Notes under the pieces: generated by a model
Database searches by the model: none
What the model was told of the DNA's origin: nothing
Seen by the model: only the letters and a program-made list of their open reading frames with translations
Translations under genes and position numbers: made by a program
Part shown: positions 25,201-35,606 of the stretch, in pieces
Layout of the letters: each line of letters starts with the position of its first letter
Numbering within the stretch: the stretch's first letter is position 1
Source of the DNA: Podospora pseudoanserina
Lineage: Eukaryota; Ascomycota; Sordariomycetes; Sordariales; Podosporaceae
NCBI RefSeq assembly: GCF_035222485.1
Contig: NC_085920.1
Location: 2,666,001 to 2,730,000 of the forward strand
DNA length: 64,000 nucleotides
Direction of reading: 5' to 3'

Positions 25201-28200
25201 AAGAACCGACAATCGAGGGGCCCTCGGTTACAACGCATGAGTCCGTTGAGCCCGTCATTGCCACTCCAGCAGTCGAAGAGGCCATCGTTCTAGCATCTCA
25301 ACAGTTTACGGCACGCGGACTACCATTACTCGAATATGTCCCTGAGCCTATCAAGTCATCGGTTCCAGCAATCCAAGAGGTAACGAAGCCATCCAAAAAG
25401 TCCAGGAAGAAGAAAAAGAAGGGTTCCAAAGCCGGTAGTTCCGAGCCTACTTCTACCATTGCAACGCCTTCCCAGGAATTCAGCAATCCTCTTGAGCCCA
25501 CAGTCGAAGAGCCCTTTCTTATGCCCAAGTCACAGGATGAACCCACCGAACCAATGGCTGTCAATGAGCCAAAGTCTTTTTTATCGGAGGCAACGGCCGT
25601 ACCGCTTCCGGAGTCCGACACAGAGGATGAGCCAATCCCCGCTCCTGAGCCAGAGGTCACCAAGCCTTCTCCAGTGATCGAGGAGTTCGATGCTTCTGAC
25701 GCTGCTCTGTCGGAGCTTCCGAAGGCTCTCGATGTCGAAGGTGAGCCTGCGACCTTGACAGCCCAGCAACCCAAGGCTTTCGAGGCAGTTGGTATTCCCG
25801 AGGAGACCTCGCCCATTGCTAAAGAACCAGCCTCAGAAGCACTTGTTCCAGAGCCATCAACAGACAAGCATTTAGTGGTCGCTGTTGAAATTGAGCCTGC
25901 GCAAGAGGTGATTCGACAACAATCCAAAGCTGAACAACTCCCTGTTGCTGCTTCGCAGCCCGAGGTGATTGACGGGCCAGTTTTGGAGAAGCAAACCATT
26001 GAGGCAAACACTCTTGTTGTCGACCCCGTTCAAGAGCCGAGTCGAGATCGCTCTTTGGAAATTTCAAACAACACTCCTTCTTCACCCACACTTGACCTGG
26101 AAGTTGAGATGCAGACGGAAACTTTGCCTGACGTTGAACCACCCAATGTCGCCGCTTCTCCGGTCGAGTCTGTCGAGCTGGCTTCGCTTGCCCCTGAGGA
26201 GCTTGTTCAAGAGCCCAGTCAAGACCATTCTTTGGACATTTCCCAGACTTCTGAAATCGAGAATGCCCCCCTTGCTGTTCCTCAACCTGATGCTACTGAG
26301 GAGCAAGCCAGTCCTGTCGTCGAAGAGATCGTTAATTTGCCAACTCAGCTTGGGGTTGCGATATCCTCTCGCAGCATTCCACAGACCGAGCAAGAGGTCA
26401 AAGTTCCTGCCGTGGCTGAGCCTACTCTTATCGAGGATCCTCTTGAGACATCTGACAAGGCCGAGATCGCCCCTTCCATCGACTCTCCCGTCTCGATTGA
26501 GGAGCATTCTATTCCGCCTGAGACAACTGAGCGCAGCGTTGCTCTTTCAGAAGAACCGATCACCGAATTCAGGCAAATTTCAGCCGAGCAGCAAGATGAA
26601 GTCTTCGTGCTCCCTGTCATCGAGTCCAAGAAGCAAAAGAGAAAGAAGAATAAGAAGAAGGGCAAGAAAATCGAGGTTGAGAATCAGCCTGAGTCTTCTT
26701 CTGAGGTCACGCCTGCTCCTGGGCCCTCTTCTGGGACTACACTGGAGCCTGCTCTAGAGCCTACTTCTGATCTTGTCATTGCTGCAGCTGCGGAGTCCAC
26801 CCCTGAGATTTCTGTTCAGCTTGTCAAGGACCCTTTCGACGACCCTGTCCAAGAGCCTACCACAGCCCTCGAGGTCGCTCCTGTCCACTCGACTAGAGAA
26901 GCTGAAGTCGCTGAAAAGCCAACCGATCGCCAGCTTCCTGTTGATGAGCCACTTATTCAGCAACCCGAGTCTAAAATTAGAGACTTTGCTGATGAAGAAT
27001 TCTTCCCCTTGCCAACAAAAAAGTCAAAGAAGAACAAGAAGAGAAAGAATGTCCCCGCGGTGATCGACGATCATGACGGCGGCTCTGGTGTCACTACGCC
27101 GCTGATCATCGAGGAGCAGAAGCATGCACTTTTTGCTGCTCCTGAAGCTCACACTCCTCTAGTCGAAAAGGCGTCAAATGGTTCTCCAGATGCGGCAATT
27201 CTTGTAGAGGAACGCGGCTCTGCGGTTGGTGATGCTTCGATTGAGGAATCTCCGGTTCCTGAAGAGACGCCAGTCACCGAGACACCTACCGTGGAAGTTT
27301 CGGTTGTTGAGACTTCTGACGAGGAGACACCCTCTGTCGAAGACGCTCCAATCGTTGAAGTTGAAATTCTAGACGCCGAGACGGCTCCTGTGGTGGAGGT
27401 GGACGTTGTCGAGGAGACTCCCACTGTGGAGCAGGAGCCTGTGTATACAGAGGTTCAAGAGCCTATTGTTATCAACATGGAGGAAGAGCCCATCACCATC
27501 GCTTTGCCCAAGCCTATCAGCAGACAACAGACACCAGACATGCTCACTCGCGAGGCTGAGGTGACGCCTCTTCCTCCCAGCAGACCACAGACTCCCGTTC
27601 TTGAGAAGGTGGCTGTTCCTTTGCCCTCAACTCCCCCCAGTCAACAACAGGCTGGCAATCATACCGTTGTAACTCCCGCGCCTGTCACTAGGGACTTGGG
27701 CTTGCTTCCTGAGATCTCTTTACTTCCGCCAATTAGCCTTGAGAGAACACCCCCGTGGAGTGTCAAAGAGCAAGTCGATCTCACTCCCGCTCAAGAAAGC
27801 AGCCACATTTCGCATGATCCACCGTTCGAGTACGAAGGACGGCGCAAAAAGGTCAAGACAGTGGAGGCAGAGCAAGTTGAACTTGATGAGCCTGCTGTGC
27901 CCGCCGGTGCTGAGGTTGATGAGAGCTCTAACAAGGGGAAGAACAAGGAGGAGGCTGTTGTTGCGGCGACCGCACTTGCAGGTGGCGTTTCGTTGTTCGA
28001 CAAGTTAAAGGAGAAGGAGAAAGAGGAGTGGAGAGTGATGGGGGATGCAAATATCAGTGTGTTGACTTCAGGTTGGGACGATATGGGGTCTGTGCTGGGT
28101 GGTGCACCGGTTTATGAGGAGTATGACGAGAAAGGAAAGAAAGTGGTTGGGAGCTTGTACGATGAGGAAGATGAAGATAAAGTTGAAAAGAAGGCAAGGA

Positions 28201-30861
28201 GATCATGGAAGACTGAGGCTGGACTGGGGAGGATGGATTCAGAGACGATTCCCAGGTCAGTTAGGGAGTTGTCCAAGGCGAAGACAGAGGATACATCAGA
28301 GAGGGGGAGGAAGATGGAGCGTGGGAAGAGCTCGCCGTCGCCAGAGCCTGTGCAGCGGTCGTTCTCTTTCCCGGATGATATTGCTGATGAGGAGGCATTC
28401 GAGACACGCGATACCACGGGTGATGAGAAGAAGGAGCATGTCCGGGAGATGGTTCCTGTGGCAGACCAGCCTGTCCAGCTTCCACGCATGTCTAGCTTTG
28501 GGGACTTTATGCGATCTCATGCTAGTCTGCCGCCGGTTCAAGAGGAGCTCTCGGAGGAGGATGAGCCCAAGAAGCAAAAGACGCCTGTCCGGCTCAACAC
28601 ACCGGCACATCATGCTTTACGAGACAGCGGTCTTGGAGGAGAGTCTCCCCGTGTTTCTCGAGGTCTCCAGCCTGGTGAGACGGAGCATCTCCGTGACAGC
28701 GGTGTTCATCTCACACCACGCAACAGCACCGAGGTGGAACGTCAGCAAAAGAGACGCTCACCACTGGGCGGAAGTGTTCGCCTGTTGGAGCCTTCACCGC
28801 CCCCTCACACGCCTGAGCCAGAAAAATCAGCGGTTGCATCGGCTGTTCCCAGCAGCAGTAGCGCCAAGCGGATTGGGCCCAACACCAGCATTCAACGCCT
28901 CCGCACGCCTGAGCCGTTGCGGCCTGACAGCCCAGGCAGTGTCGGGAGCATCCGGTCGCACAACACTACAACCCCCCCGCTCCGACGAATGGACAAGCGA
29001 ACCAGTGGGAACTTGCGGTCAGGCACGTCTAGCCAAACAGAGCTAGCCGCCAAGGCCCGCGAGCAGGGACACGGCCAAAATTCATCCTCAACCGACCTTT
29101 CCCCAGCCATCGCTATCACTGGAGCTGCCGCACTGGGAGCCCTGGCCGCTGCTACCACCACCACTACCACCTCAACAGGTTCATCGTCCACATCTCCGCC
29201 CATTGCGAATGAAGGTCGCACCCGTGCCGCCAAGGACATGTCTGATGTCTTTGTGAGTTTTATCCCCTGTCACTATTTTCATTATTCACTCTGCTAATCA
29301 TGTTGTCCCGTCGACAGGAGGCTTATGGAGAGGGCCGAATTGGCTCTCCACGCTCACCGACCCGTCCGCACAGCATGCGTCGCCGCCAAAGCTTGCAAGT
29401 AATTGAGCTCGAGGCCCGCGTCGAACAGCTTATACATGAAAACCAGCAGCTGGCAAACAGCCGCGCCCAAGCCGAATCCCAGCTGGCCCGCGGGAGCCTC
29501 TCCTCCGACAGCGACCGCGAATATGAAATCGAGCAGCTCAAGCGCGCCCTCAACGAAGCCAATGGCGTTATCGAGCGATTAAAACAAACCAATGAGGGCC
29601 TGCGCAACTCTACCTCTGCCATCGCCGTCCAGCACCACGAGGAGGTTCGTCGCTACGAAGCCCAACAAGCTCAGGCCGCCAAAGAACTTCAGAAACAAGC
29701 GCGATCTGCCAAGGAAAAAGATGCCGAGATCGCCCATCTCCGCACCCAACTAGAGGCCTCGACCGAGGAAATCAAGAGGCTCCAGCAGCAGATTCTCGAG
29801 CAGAGCAGAGCCAGCGTCGACTCTGACTTCCTCGACGTCCGTGACATTGACTACTTTGACCATCGCTGCCAGCAGTTGTGCGCCCACGTCTCGCAATGGG
29901 TGCTCCGCTTCTCCAAGTTCAGCGACATGCGCGCGTGTCGCTTGACGAATGAACTCAGCGATGAGAAGCTGATTGACCGTCTCGACAATGCCGTCCTTGA
30001 CGGCTCCAATGTCGACACTTACCTCAATGACCGCGTCCGCCGTCGTGACATTTTCATGAGCATGACCATGACCATGATCTGGGAATTTGTATTCACGCGG
30101 TATCTCTTCGGCATGGACCGTGAGCAACGCCAAAAGCTCAAGCACCTTGAGAAGCAGCTCATCGACGTCGGACCTCCCCACGCTGTCCGACAGTGGCGTG
30201 CCGTGACATTAACGCTCTTGTCACGCCGTCCAGGTTTCAAGAGGCAGCGGGATCAGGACACAGAGGCGGTTGTCCAAGCCATCTTGGACACTCTCGCCAA
30301 AATACTCCCTCCCCCTTCCAACCTGGAGGACCAAATCCAAGCCCAACTTCGCCGGGTAGTCCGTGAGGCGGTCGGGCTAGCAATAGAGATGCGCTGCCAA
30401 AGAGCAGAATACATCATGCTCCCTCCTCTCCAGCCCGAGTACGACGACGCCGGCGAACTCGTCGAAGACGTCAAGTTCAACGCCGCCCTCATGAACGACG
30501 GGGGACAGTCCAATCTCACCAATGAGGAGCTCGAATCGACGGCTGCCACCGTCCGGGTGGTGCTGTTCCCGTTGGTACTGAGAAAGGGGATGACGAAGGG
30601 AGGGGGGATGACGAGATTGTTGTTACACCTGCGCAGGTTCTGGTTGCGAGGTCGGCGTATGCCTCGCCTGCCACGCCTACGCAGAGCATAAGGGGGAAGA
30701 ATGTGAGGTTGTTGACTCCGATTAGTGATGCTGGTGGGGGGGCGAGCGTTGGGGGACGGAGCCCGAAGCAGGAGAGGGGGGTCATGGGGCCGCCGCCGCA
30801 GCCGGGGTTGAGGGGGCAGGGGAGTGATGTTAGTATGGGGGATCATGGGGGGTATGTTTAG
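7250..30861 (+). CDS. lah: Giant leashin-type Woronin body tether ('involucrin repeat' protein)
   Basis: Leashin tethers Woronin bodies, the peroxisome-derived septal plugs, to the cell cortex or septal pore; in Neurospora the N-terminus of LAH-1 binds the organelle protein WSC. My exons are 7250-9099, 9198-15829, 15878-20704, 20780-20974, 21030-21959, 22039-29252 and 29318-30861, about 7,730 residues. Every junction keeps frame except one shift near 30586. The start MMREPTARRR has A at -3. Domain order: Arg/Ser-rich N-terminus; charged Arg/Glu region (about 9200-10200); conserved-looking segment with GFDPNIVIKNEDFRRRDSP (about 11716-11770); Pro/Ser LPALPES field (about 12530-17700); acidic Glu/Pro/Val repeats with lysine knots (18300-27050); coiled coil (about 29390-29820); globular C-terminus with CQQLCAHVSQWVLRFSKFSD. 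The leashin assignment rests on overall architecture and recalled motifs. An in-frame TAA at 15871 lies inside the proposed 48-nt intron. Confidence 0.75.
12530..17700 (+). repeat. Coding repeat field, LPALPES-x-P-x-SP type
   Basis: Several dozen imperfect copies of a short motif of the form [LF]P-[AST]-LP-[ED]-S-x-P-x-SP, separated by variable spacers of roughly 10-25 residues. Examples are FLPALPESLPNSP (near 13413), NLPALPASTPGSP (near 14090) and LPALPQSRASSP (near 17660). The region lacks predicted fold and has many Ser-Pro pairs, so it could serve as a long flexible spacer and a kinase target. Function is inferred. Confidence 0.9.
15830..15877 (+). other. 48-nt intron carrying the only in-frame stop of the repeat field
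   Basis: The repeat frame is open from 9198 to 20704 except for a TAA at 15871-15873. That stop lies inside a candidate intron with a consensus donor GTAAGT (15830-15835), a branch-like CTTAAC (15862-15867) and acceptor TAG (15875-15877). The length of 48 is a multiple of 3, so removal keeps the frame and joins ...LPALSE to NALPAPSES. Unspliced, the frame encodes 2,841 residues ending ...AESILNP. The donor overlaps the codons of the repeat motif PES, so the intron appears to be made of repeat sequence. At 48 nt it is near the lower limit for fungal introns. Confidence 0.7.
23265..23630 (+). repeat. 34-residue tandem repeat, about 3.6 copies
   Basis: Four successive units begin with D-[EI]-[LFW]-[AT]-EA-[MIL] followed by a PLP core: DELTEAMSIPLP, DEFAEAISIPLP, DELAEALTTPLP and DIWAEALTVPLP. 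The first three starts are exactly 102 nt apart, which points to tandem duplication inside the exon followed by divergence. Confidence 0.85.
23949..24332 (+). repeat. 32-residue tandem repeat, 4 copies
   Basis: Four units of 96 nt each, with the core [DNG]-x-[DEG]-[LF]-[AV]-x-A-x-x-[PA]-[LF]-P-[ED]-x-[TA]-x-[DE]-E-[IVL]-[ED]-L. Recognisable starts are DRELAFAAEIALPE, DQDLVWATETPLPE, GQGFALAAATPLPD and NQDLALATETPFPE. This array follows the 34-residue array closely and differs from it, although both contain an A-x-x-x-PLP core. Confidence 0.85.
25098..25217 (+). repeat. 15-nt coding minisatellite, 8 units (EPTIE/V)
   Basis: Eight consecutive 15-nt units, five of them near-identical copies of GAGCCGACAATCGAG or its GTG-ending variant, encode EPTIE/EPTIV pentapeptides. 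Three later units are diverged (ETMIE, ESTPE, EPTIE). The near-identity at nucleotide level suggests recent expansion and probable length variation between strains. Confidence 0.92.
30575..30636 (+). other. Reading-frame change near the giant gene's 3' end: missing G or 62-nt intron
   Basis: The last exon reads ...TVRVVLFPLV in one frame. From about 30577 a different frame reads as convincing coding sequence (KGDDEGRGDDEIVVTPAQ then VLVARSAYASP) to a TAG at 30859-30861. The original frame becomes basic low-quality sequence and stops at 30691. A single missing G in the GGGG run at 30586-30589 would join the two frames as PLVLRKGDDEGRGDDE. A GTACTG...GCGCAG intron at 30575-30636 (62 nt) would also restore frame, but has a weak donor and removes conserved-looking sequence. 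I favour the missing G. Confidence 0.65.
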
Positions 30862-32520
30862 GGAATGAAAGAAGGGTGGAAATGATTTTAGGCGTTTAAG
30901 GTTGGGAATTTGGGATATAAAGGGGGTATGAAATGATGGGGTGAATATTTATGGGACGGTGGGATATTATGTGTTGGGGATTCTTTTGTTATGTTTGGAG
31001 GGGGTGGGGGTGGAAAAAGATTATTTTAATATTCCTGTAGATGGATGTATTTTTTGGAGGGGGGATTTTATCTTGTCGGATTGTTTTGAGTTGTTGCTGT
31101 TACATACCCTGCTCTTGCTGCTGTTATCGTTATTTTGAAGTTTTCTCTGCTCTTGAAAGTTTTGAACCTGTTTTGAAAGATAAAATGCGTTTTTGCTATC
31201 AATACTTTGGAGTGTCGTTGCTGTGTTTGGTGGGAGGTGGTGTTGTTGCTGATTGTTTGGCAAAGATGAAGTTGAAGTTTTACATCTCTTGCTTTGTTGG
31301 CTTGGCCGTTGCGATAGAGAGAAATTTGGGCAGGTGGCTGGCTGGCTATCATGGTAAAGAATGGATGATGATGATGATGATGTTACGAACTTTCTACCAA
31401 TTATTTGATGACAACTCACTCTGCTTCTCTCTGCACGTCAGTTTAGATATCATGATGCAAATGGGATTTGGAAGCGAAATGTGACTTGTTCTTTTCTCAA
31501 CTCTGTTTGACCTTTTGCTTAATGTGTCTGTTGTGATCCATGCCGGGTAGTGCTGGTGGTATCTTCTATATTGATATCTTCAACAGCCCGGGCAGACAAT
31601 CCTTTAAAGAAACGTAGGTATATGTTGGTTTTGTCTTGCAAACTGCTGCCAACGGGGCACATGGTGGGTGAAGGTAAGGGGGAGACAATATGTTCAAAGG
31701 ATTACAGTTTCCTTCTCATACATTCCTCTGCTTGTCTCATTTTCGGTGCAGCTTCAGTTTCTACATCATCAACCAAACTACTCACCCTAAGTATCTCGAG
31801 TGTTGTCAGAAAGGGACCGCCTTACTCACCAACTCAAATCACGGCACCACTCCCTAGAGAATATCACATCTCACCCAACCATCGAATCTGCCCAAAACAA
31901 GCAAATCATATTTCTCCCAAAATTACTTCCTATCATCTACCTAACTGCCTTGTTCCCCCATCCCCCCTTAACCCGTTCTATCTTCCCCCATAACTAAGAT
32001 ACTACCCATTTTACACAACCTTTTACACTCCCTCCAAATTTCCACCCACAAATCCATTTTACACAACACCTACATTTCTGAAAATGTTTCCCCTCTTTTT
32101 CCATCTTCCCCTTTCCTTCCTCGAAAAGAAAAAACTGCAATAATGGTATAAAACGAGCGAGGAGTGAAAGGCAACAAAAGAAAAGCCAGAAGAGCAGACA
32201 AAACAAAGGAAACCCATAGTAGAAACTATCACCCCCAAACACCGACCGTGCTTGCCTTGCTCCTCGAAACTGCGCCATTCTTAGCATCGGCGATATCCTC
32301 CTCGCCCAGACTTTTTCTGTCTGTTTCCCTTTCCTCACCATTAATCTTGGTTTGCTGTCCCCCGAAATCCCCATTTGTCTCAGCCCAACAGAAAGCCTGC
32401 TCAATCTTGTAGTGTCAGGATGTGCAAGATACGGTGCCAACAGAGCAAATAAAACTGCTTTGACATGAGAAAAACCAGCAAAATCAATACCCCGTAAATC
32501 ACAACACCTTCTCTGGAAAC
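30862..32520. other. Intergenic region between convergent genes
   Basis: About 1.66 kb between the 3' ends of the giant gene (+) and the Zn2Cys6 gene (-). The first part is rich in G and T on the plus strand and later parts in C and A, as expected for untranslated tails on opposite strands. The 147-codon frame at 31041-31484 is low-complexity and unsupported. I see no other gene. Confidence 0.6.
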
Positions 32521-35500
32521 CTAATTCGGTCCCCATTGTGTTTGTGAGTGCTGCTGTTGATGATGGGGAGTATGAGCATGTCCCATCTGAGCGCCCAGGT
32601 TATGATTCATCTGAGCAGAGTGGTCCACCTGAAAGGAATTGAAGCTGAGCTCGCCGGTATTGGGGTCGGTAGGGAACAGAACATTGATAGCATCCTGCCC
32701 AAAAACAATGGTCAGTGATCGTGGAACACGCATCAGAGAGAACAAACACCTACCCAGTCAATATTATCCATCACGTTGATGGCCGCCCCAGGCCCAGCAA
32801 TGCTTCCATGACGTTGTGGCTGACCAACAACACTTCCACCATCACTGCTATTCTCAGGACTTCCAGGGTTCATATGCGGGAAACCCCACAGAACCTCACC
32901 GTTAGAGACACCGGCAAACACCATGTTGGGCATGATCGTTGGCTGTTGCGGAGGAAACATCATGGGTGAGTGCCCGAAAGAAGGAACGCGGGCCGGCATG
33001 CTCGAAGGTACCGAGTGAGCCATATTGCCATGTGGCATTGGCATATTGATGGTGGGAATGGCATTCACAGGCATCTGGGGCATGCTTGGGTCAGGCTTCA
33101 ACCCATGACCTGGACCGTTAACCGTCTGGTGCATCTGTTGCTGATGTTGAGGAAACGACCCGGTAGGAACCATGGCGTGTGACTGAATAGGTGATTCTTT
33201 CACGGCCTGCTTGTAGGGAACGGCCCTGGCAATACCAGTTGGCGCGCGGACCTTTCGCATGCCGAGATAGACGCTCGTCTTGCCCATGATCTCGGTCAAG
33301 ATCTTGAGACTCTTTTGATCCCGCGCCTCATTGGGGTCCAAGTTGAAGACATAGTCGAGACACCTCCAGATCCTATTACACTCCTTGTTCTGAGGCCGGT
33401 AATAAATCTCCGTGGCCAAGAGAAGGGCAATCTGATATTGCTGATAAGCTCCAAGATACCATGACCAGTCCCGAAATCTGGGATCAGATTCGAGCTGAAT
33501 CGCAGTTTCAATGATCAGAATGCCGCTCGTAATCAGAAGACCGTTCAGGCGTTCGGGCAATGGACTTGTAGCGTTAGAGTGGTACGGGTGTAGCACCATG
33601 GCGTGCAACCGATAGATCAGAAGCTGCATGACAAGCTTCGCATATTTCTGAGCTGGCACCTCTTCGTTGAGGAAGCGGTTGTACTTCTCAAACATGCGCT
33701 TGCGAAAGTTTTCAATCTTGGTGAGTACAGCTGTCAGTGTTGTCTTGTGCGTTTCCAGCTTGCGTCGGTCCGCCCAGATGATGCGCATCATCTCGTTGAT
33801 CTCAAATCTCATCAACACAAGCATTGTCGACGTCCACTGATCAGCCGGTGGTGGGACAGAAACCATGTTCGCCGTGAGGTCGGTCTCTTCGCAGTTCAAA
33901 GGAAGCTTGGTATCATAGTCCTCGCGCCGAATGGCTGGCTTCGGTCCTTGGGCTTCGCATGTCCGTATGTCCAGGAAGCACAGCTGGTGCCAAACAAGCC
34001 GTCGCACGTGTGTTTCCAAGGGGCTAAGGCCGTAAGCCTCACCATCGCGGTGAAGCCCCATACACTCGGCCATTCTCACAGCAGCACCAACCAGCACAGA
34101 GTGTGCTCTCGATACCTCGTCTCTACACAGCGGAAGCTGTGTATTTGTGTCAGCCAACTTTGCACGCCCCACGATGGTGGTACCGACTTACCATGTACAT
34201 GATAAACGCCTGCATCGTCTCGAACTTTGTTGTTCGCAGAAAGTTGGCCTTGCTCAGCGCCGTCTCGGTGGCCACCTTCATGTGAGCCACGATGGCGCTT
34301 TTCGTATTTCCAAATTCATTTTGAGCCTGGACTTCATCAAGACTGACTGCAGCACTGAACCAAGCAGCAAACACCAGTGCCTGCACCGATGGACGGGGCT
34401 CCCAGTTTTGTGCGATATCGTCCCAGAAGGACTGATACAAGGCCTCGAAAGACGGCCTGTGGACACACCGCGCAATAGGGTGAACTGCTTCAAAGTAGCG
34501 GTTGACCAGGCGCTGACCCCACTCCCGACTTCCAGGTAACAGCTGTTCCAACGGCGGCGATACACCAGCTTGGCCAAAGAAGAAGCCACTTGTGGGTGGA
34601 AGATAAGAGTCACCCGGCTTGAGAAAATCAGGGAGCATGTCGAAGGACGCCTCTGACGTGCCGTCACCCCCTAGCATCTGGGATGCCCCATTGAACCAGG
34701 GCGTAGTGGCAGAAGAGGGCGTCGTAGCTATCGGGGAACCTGCAATGCCGGCTTGAATCTAGACAATCAAACTCCATCAGAAACTTTCCTCGATATTTTG
34801 AACTCTGAATAACTCACCTCTTCCGAAATGCGTGGTCTGTTGAGTCCGCCAATTCTCTCGGTAATTCTCATTTTTCCAACTCGGATGCCCAGATCGATCA
34901 AGTCGTCGGTACCAACCCCATCGGGATAGTCATCATAGGTGAGATCAAGCGCCACCATGGAGCTGATCTGGAGGTCACGCTCCTCGTCAAAGTCATCCTC
35001 AACGTCGTCAGCCAGAATCCGTTGCTGTCGTGAACCACCACTTCTGCCTCCACCACCTCCGGTAGCCCCTCTGGCAACATCCCTCTCAAACTGCCTCTCA
35101 AGCGACCCAACCTTCTCCTTGATCTCCGTAAGCCTTATCTGACTGGCCTCGTCAAGCTTGGGTCCGAGGTAGAGACATTCTCTTGAAAATCTCACACAGT
35201 TGCTGCACGTCGCACCCTTGTTGCATTTGAGTTTTCGCCGCCGGCATTCGAGGCAGGAAGTGATCATGCGCAACCGCCTACGAATGGGCTTCGGGCCAGT
35301 AGTTGAAGACGATGTTCCATTAGGATTCTGCCCCGTTGGTGTGGATGTCCCCTCCCTACCTGTGTTTGGAGTCCCAGATCCTTCTCCATTCGCACTTGGC
35401 AACGGCTGTTGCTGCTGTTGATGTGGCGGCGGCACCGTCGTCGAACTGCCTCTCCTAGATCCGGCATGGGCCGTGCCGTCCAAGCCAACCCCAAGATGCG

Positions 35501-35606
35501 ATGGTGACATGTGGGCCGCATGATGCGGTGCGGGTGTGGCATAACCGCCTTGGCTTGGTTGGAATCCCACCGGGACTGTGGGATGCTGTTGATACCTGGC
35601 AGCCAT
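32521..35606 (-). CDS. Zn(II)2Cys6 transcription factor with fungal_trans middle region
   Basis: Fungal DNA-binding regulator, expected in the nucleus; its targets are unknown. Minus-strand exons: 35606-34818, 34758-34192, 34136-32754 and 32694-32521, with introns of 59, 55 and 59 nt, all GT-AG and phase 0; the product is 970 residues. The binuclear zinc cluster has six cysteines at 118, 121, 128, 134, 137 and 144 (C-x2-C-x6-C-x5-C-x2-C-x6-C) with the basic stretch RRRKLK. A linker-dimerisation segment rich in charged residues follows. The middle region resembles the fungal_trans domain (AHSVLVGAAVRMAECMGLHRDGE, then RRLVWHQLCFLDIRTCEAQG). The N-terminus and C-terminus are Gln/His/Pro/Met-rich. 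Start MAARYQQHP at 35606 is preferred; an in-frame ATG at 35648 would add 14 residues. I cannot assign a named orthologue. Confidence 0.92.

Noticed and set aside
31041-31484. 147-codon plus-strand frame downstream of the giant gene
   Set aside because: Cys/Leu/Phe-rich low-complexity translation of GT-rich tail sequence without family similarity.
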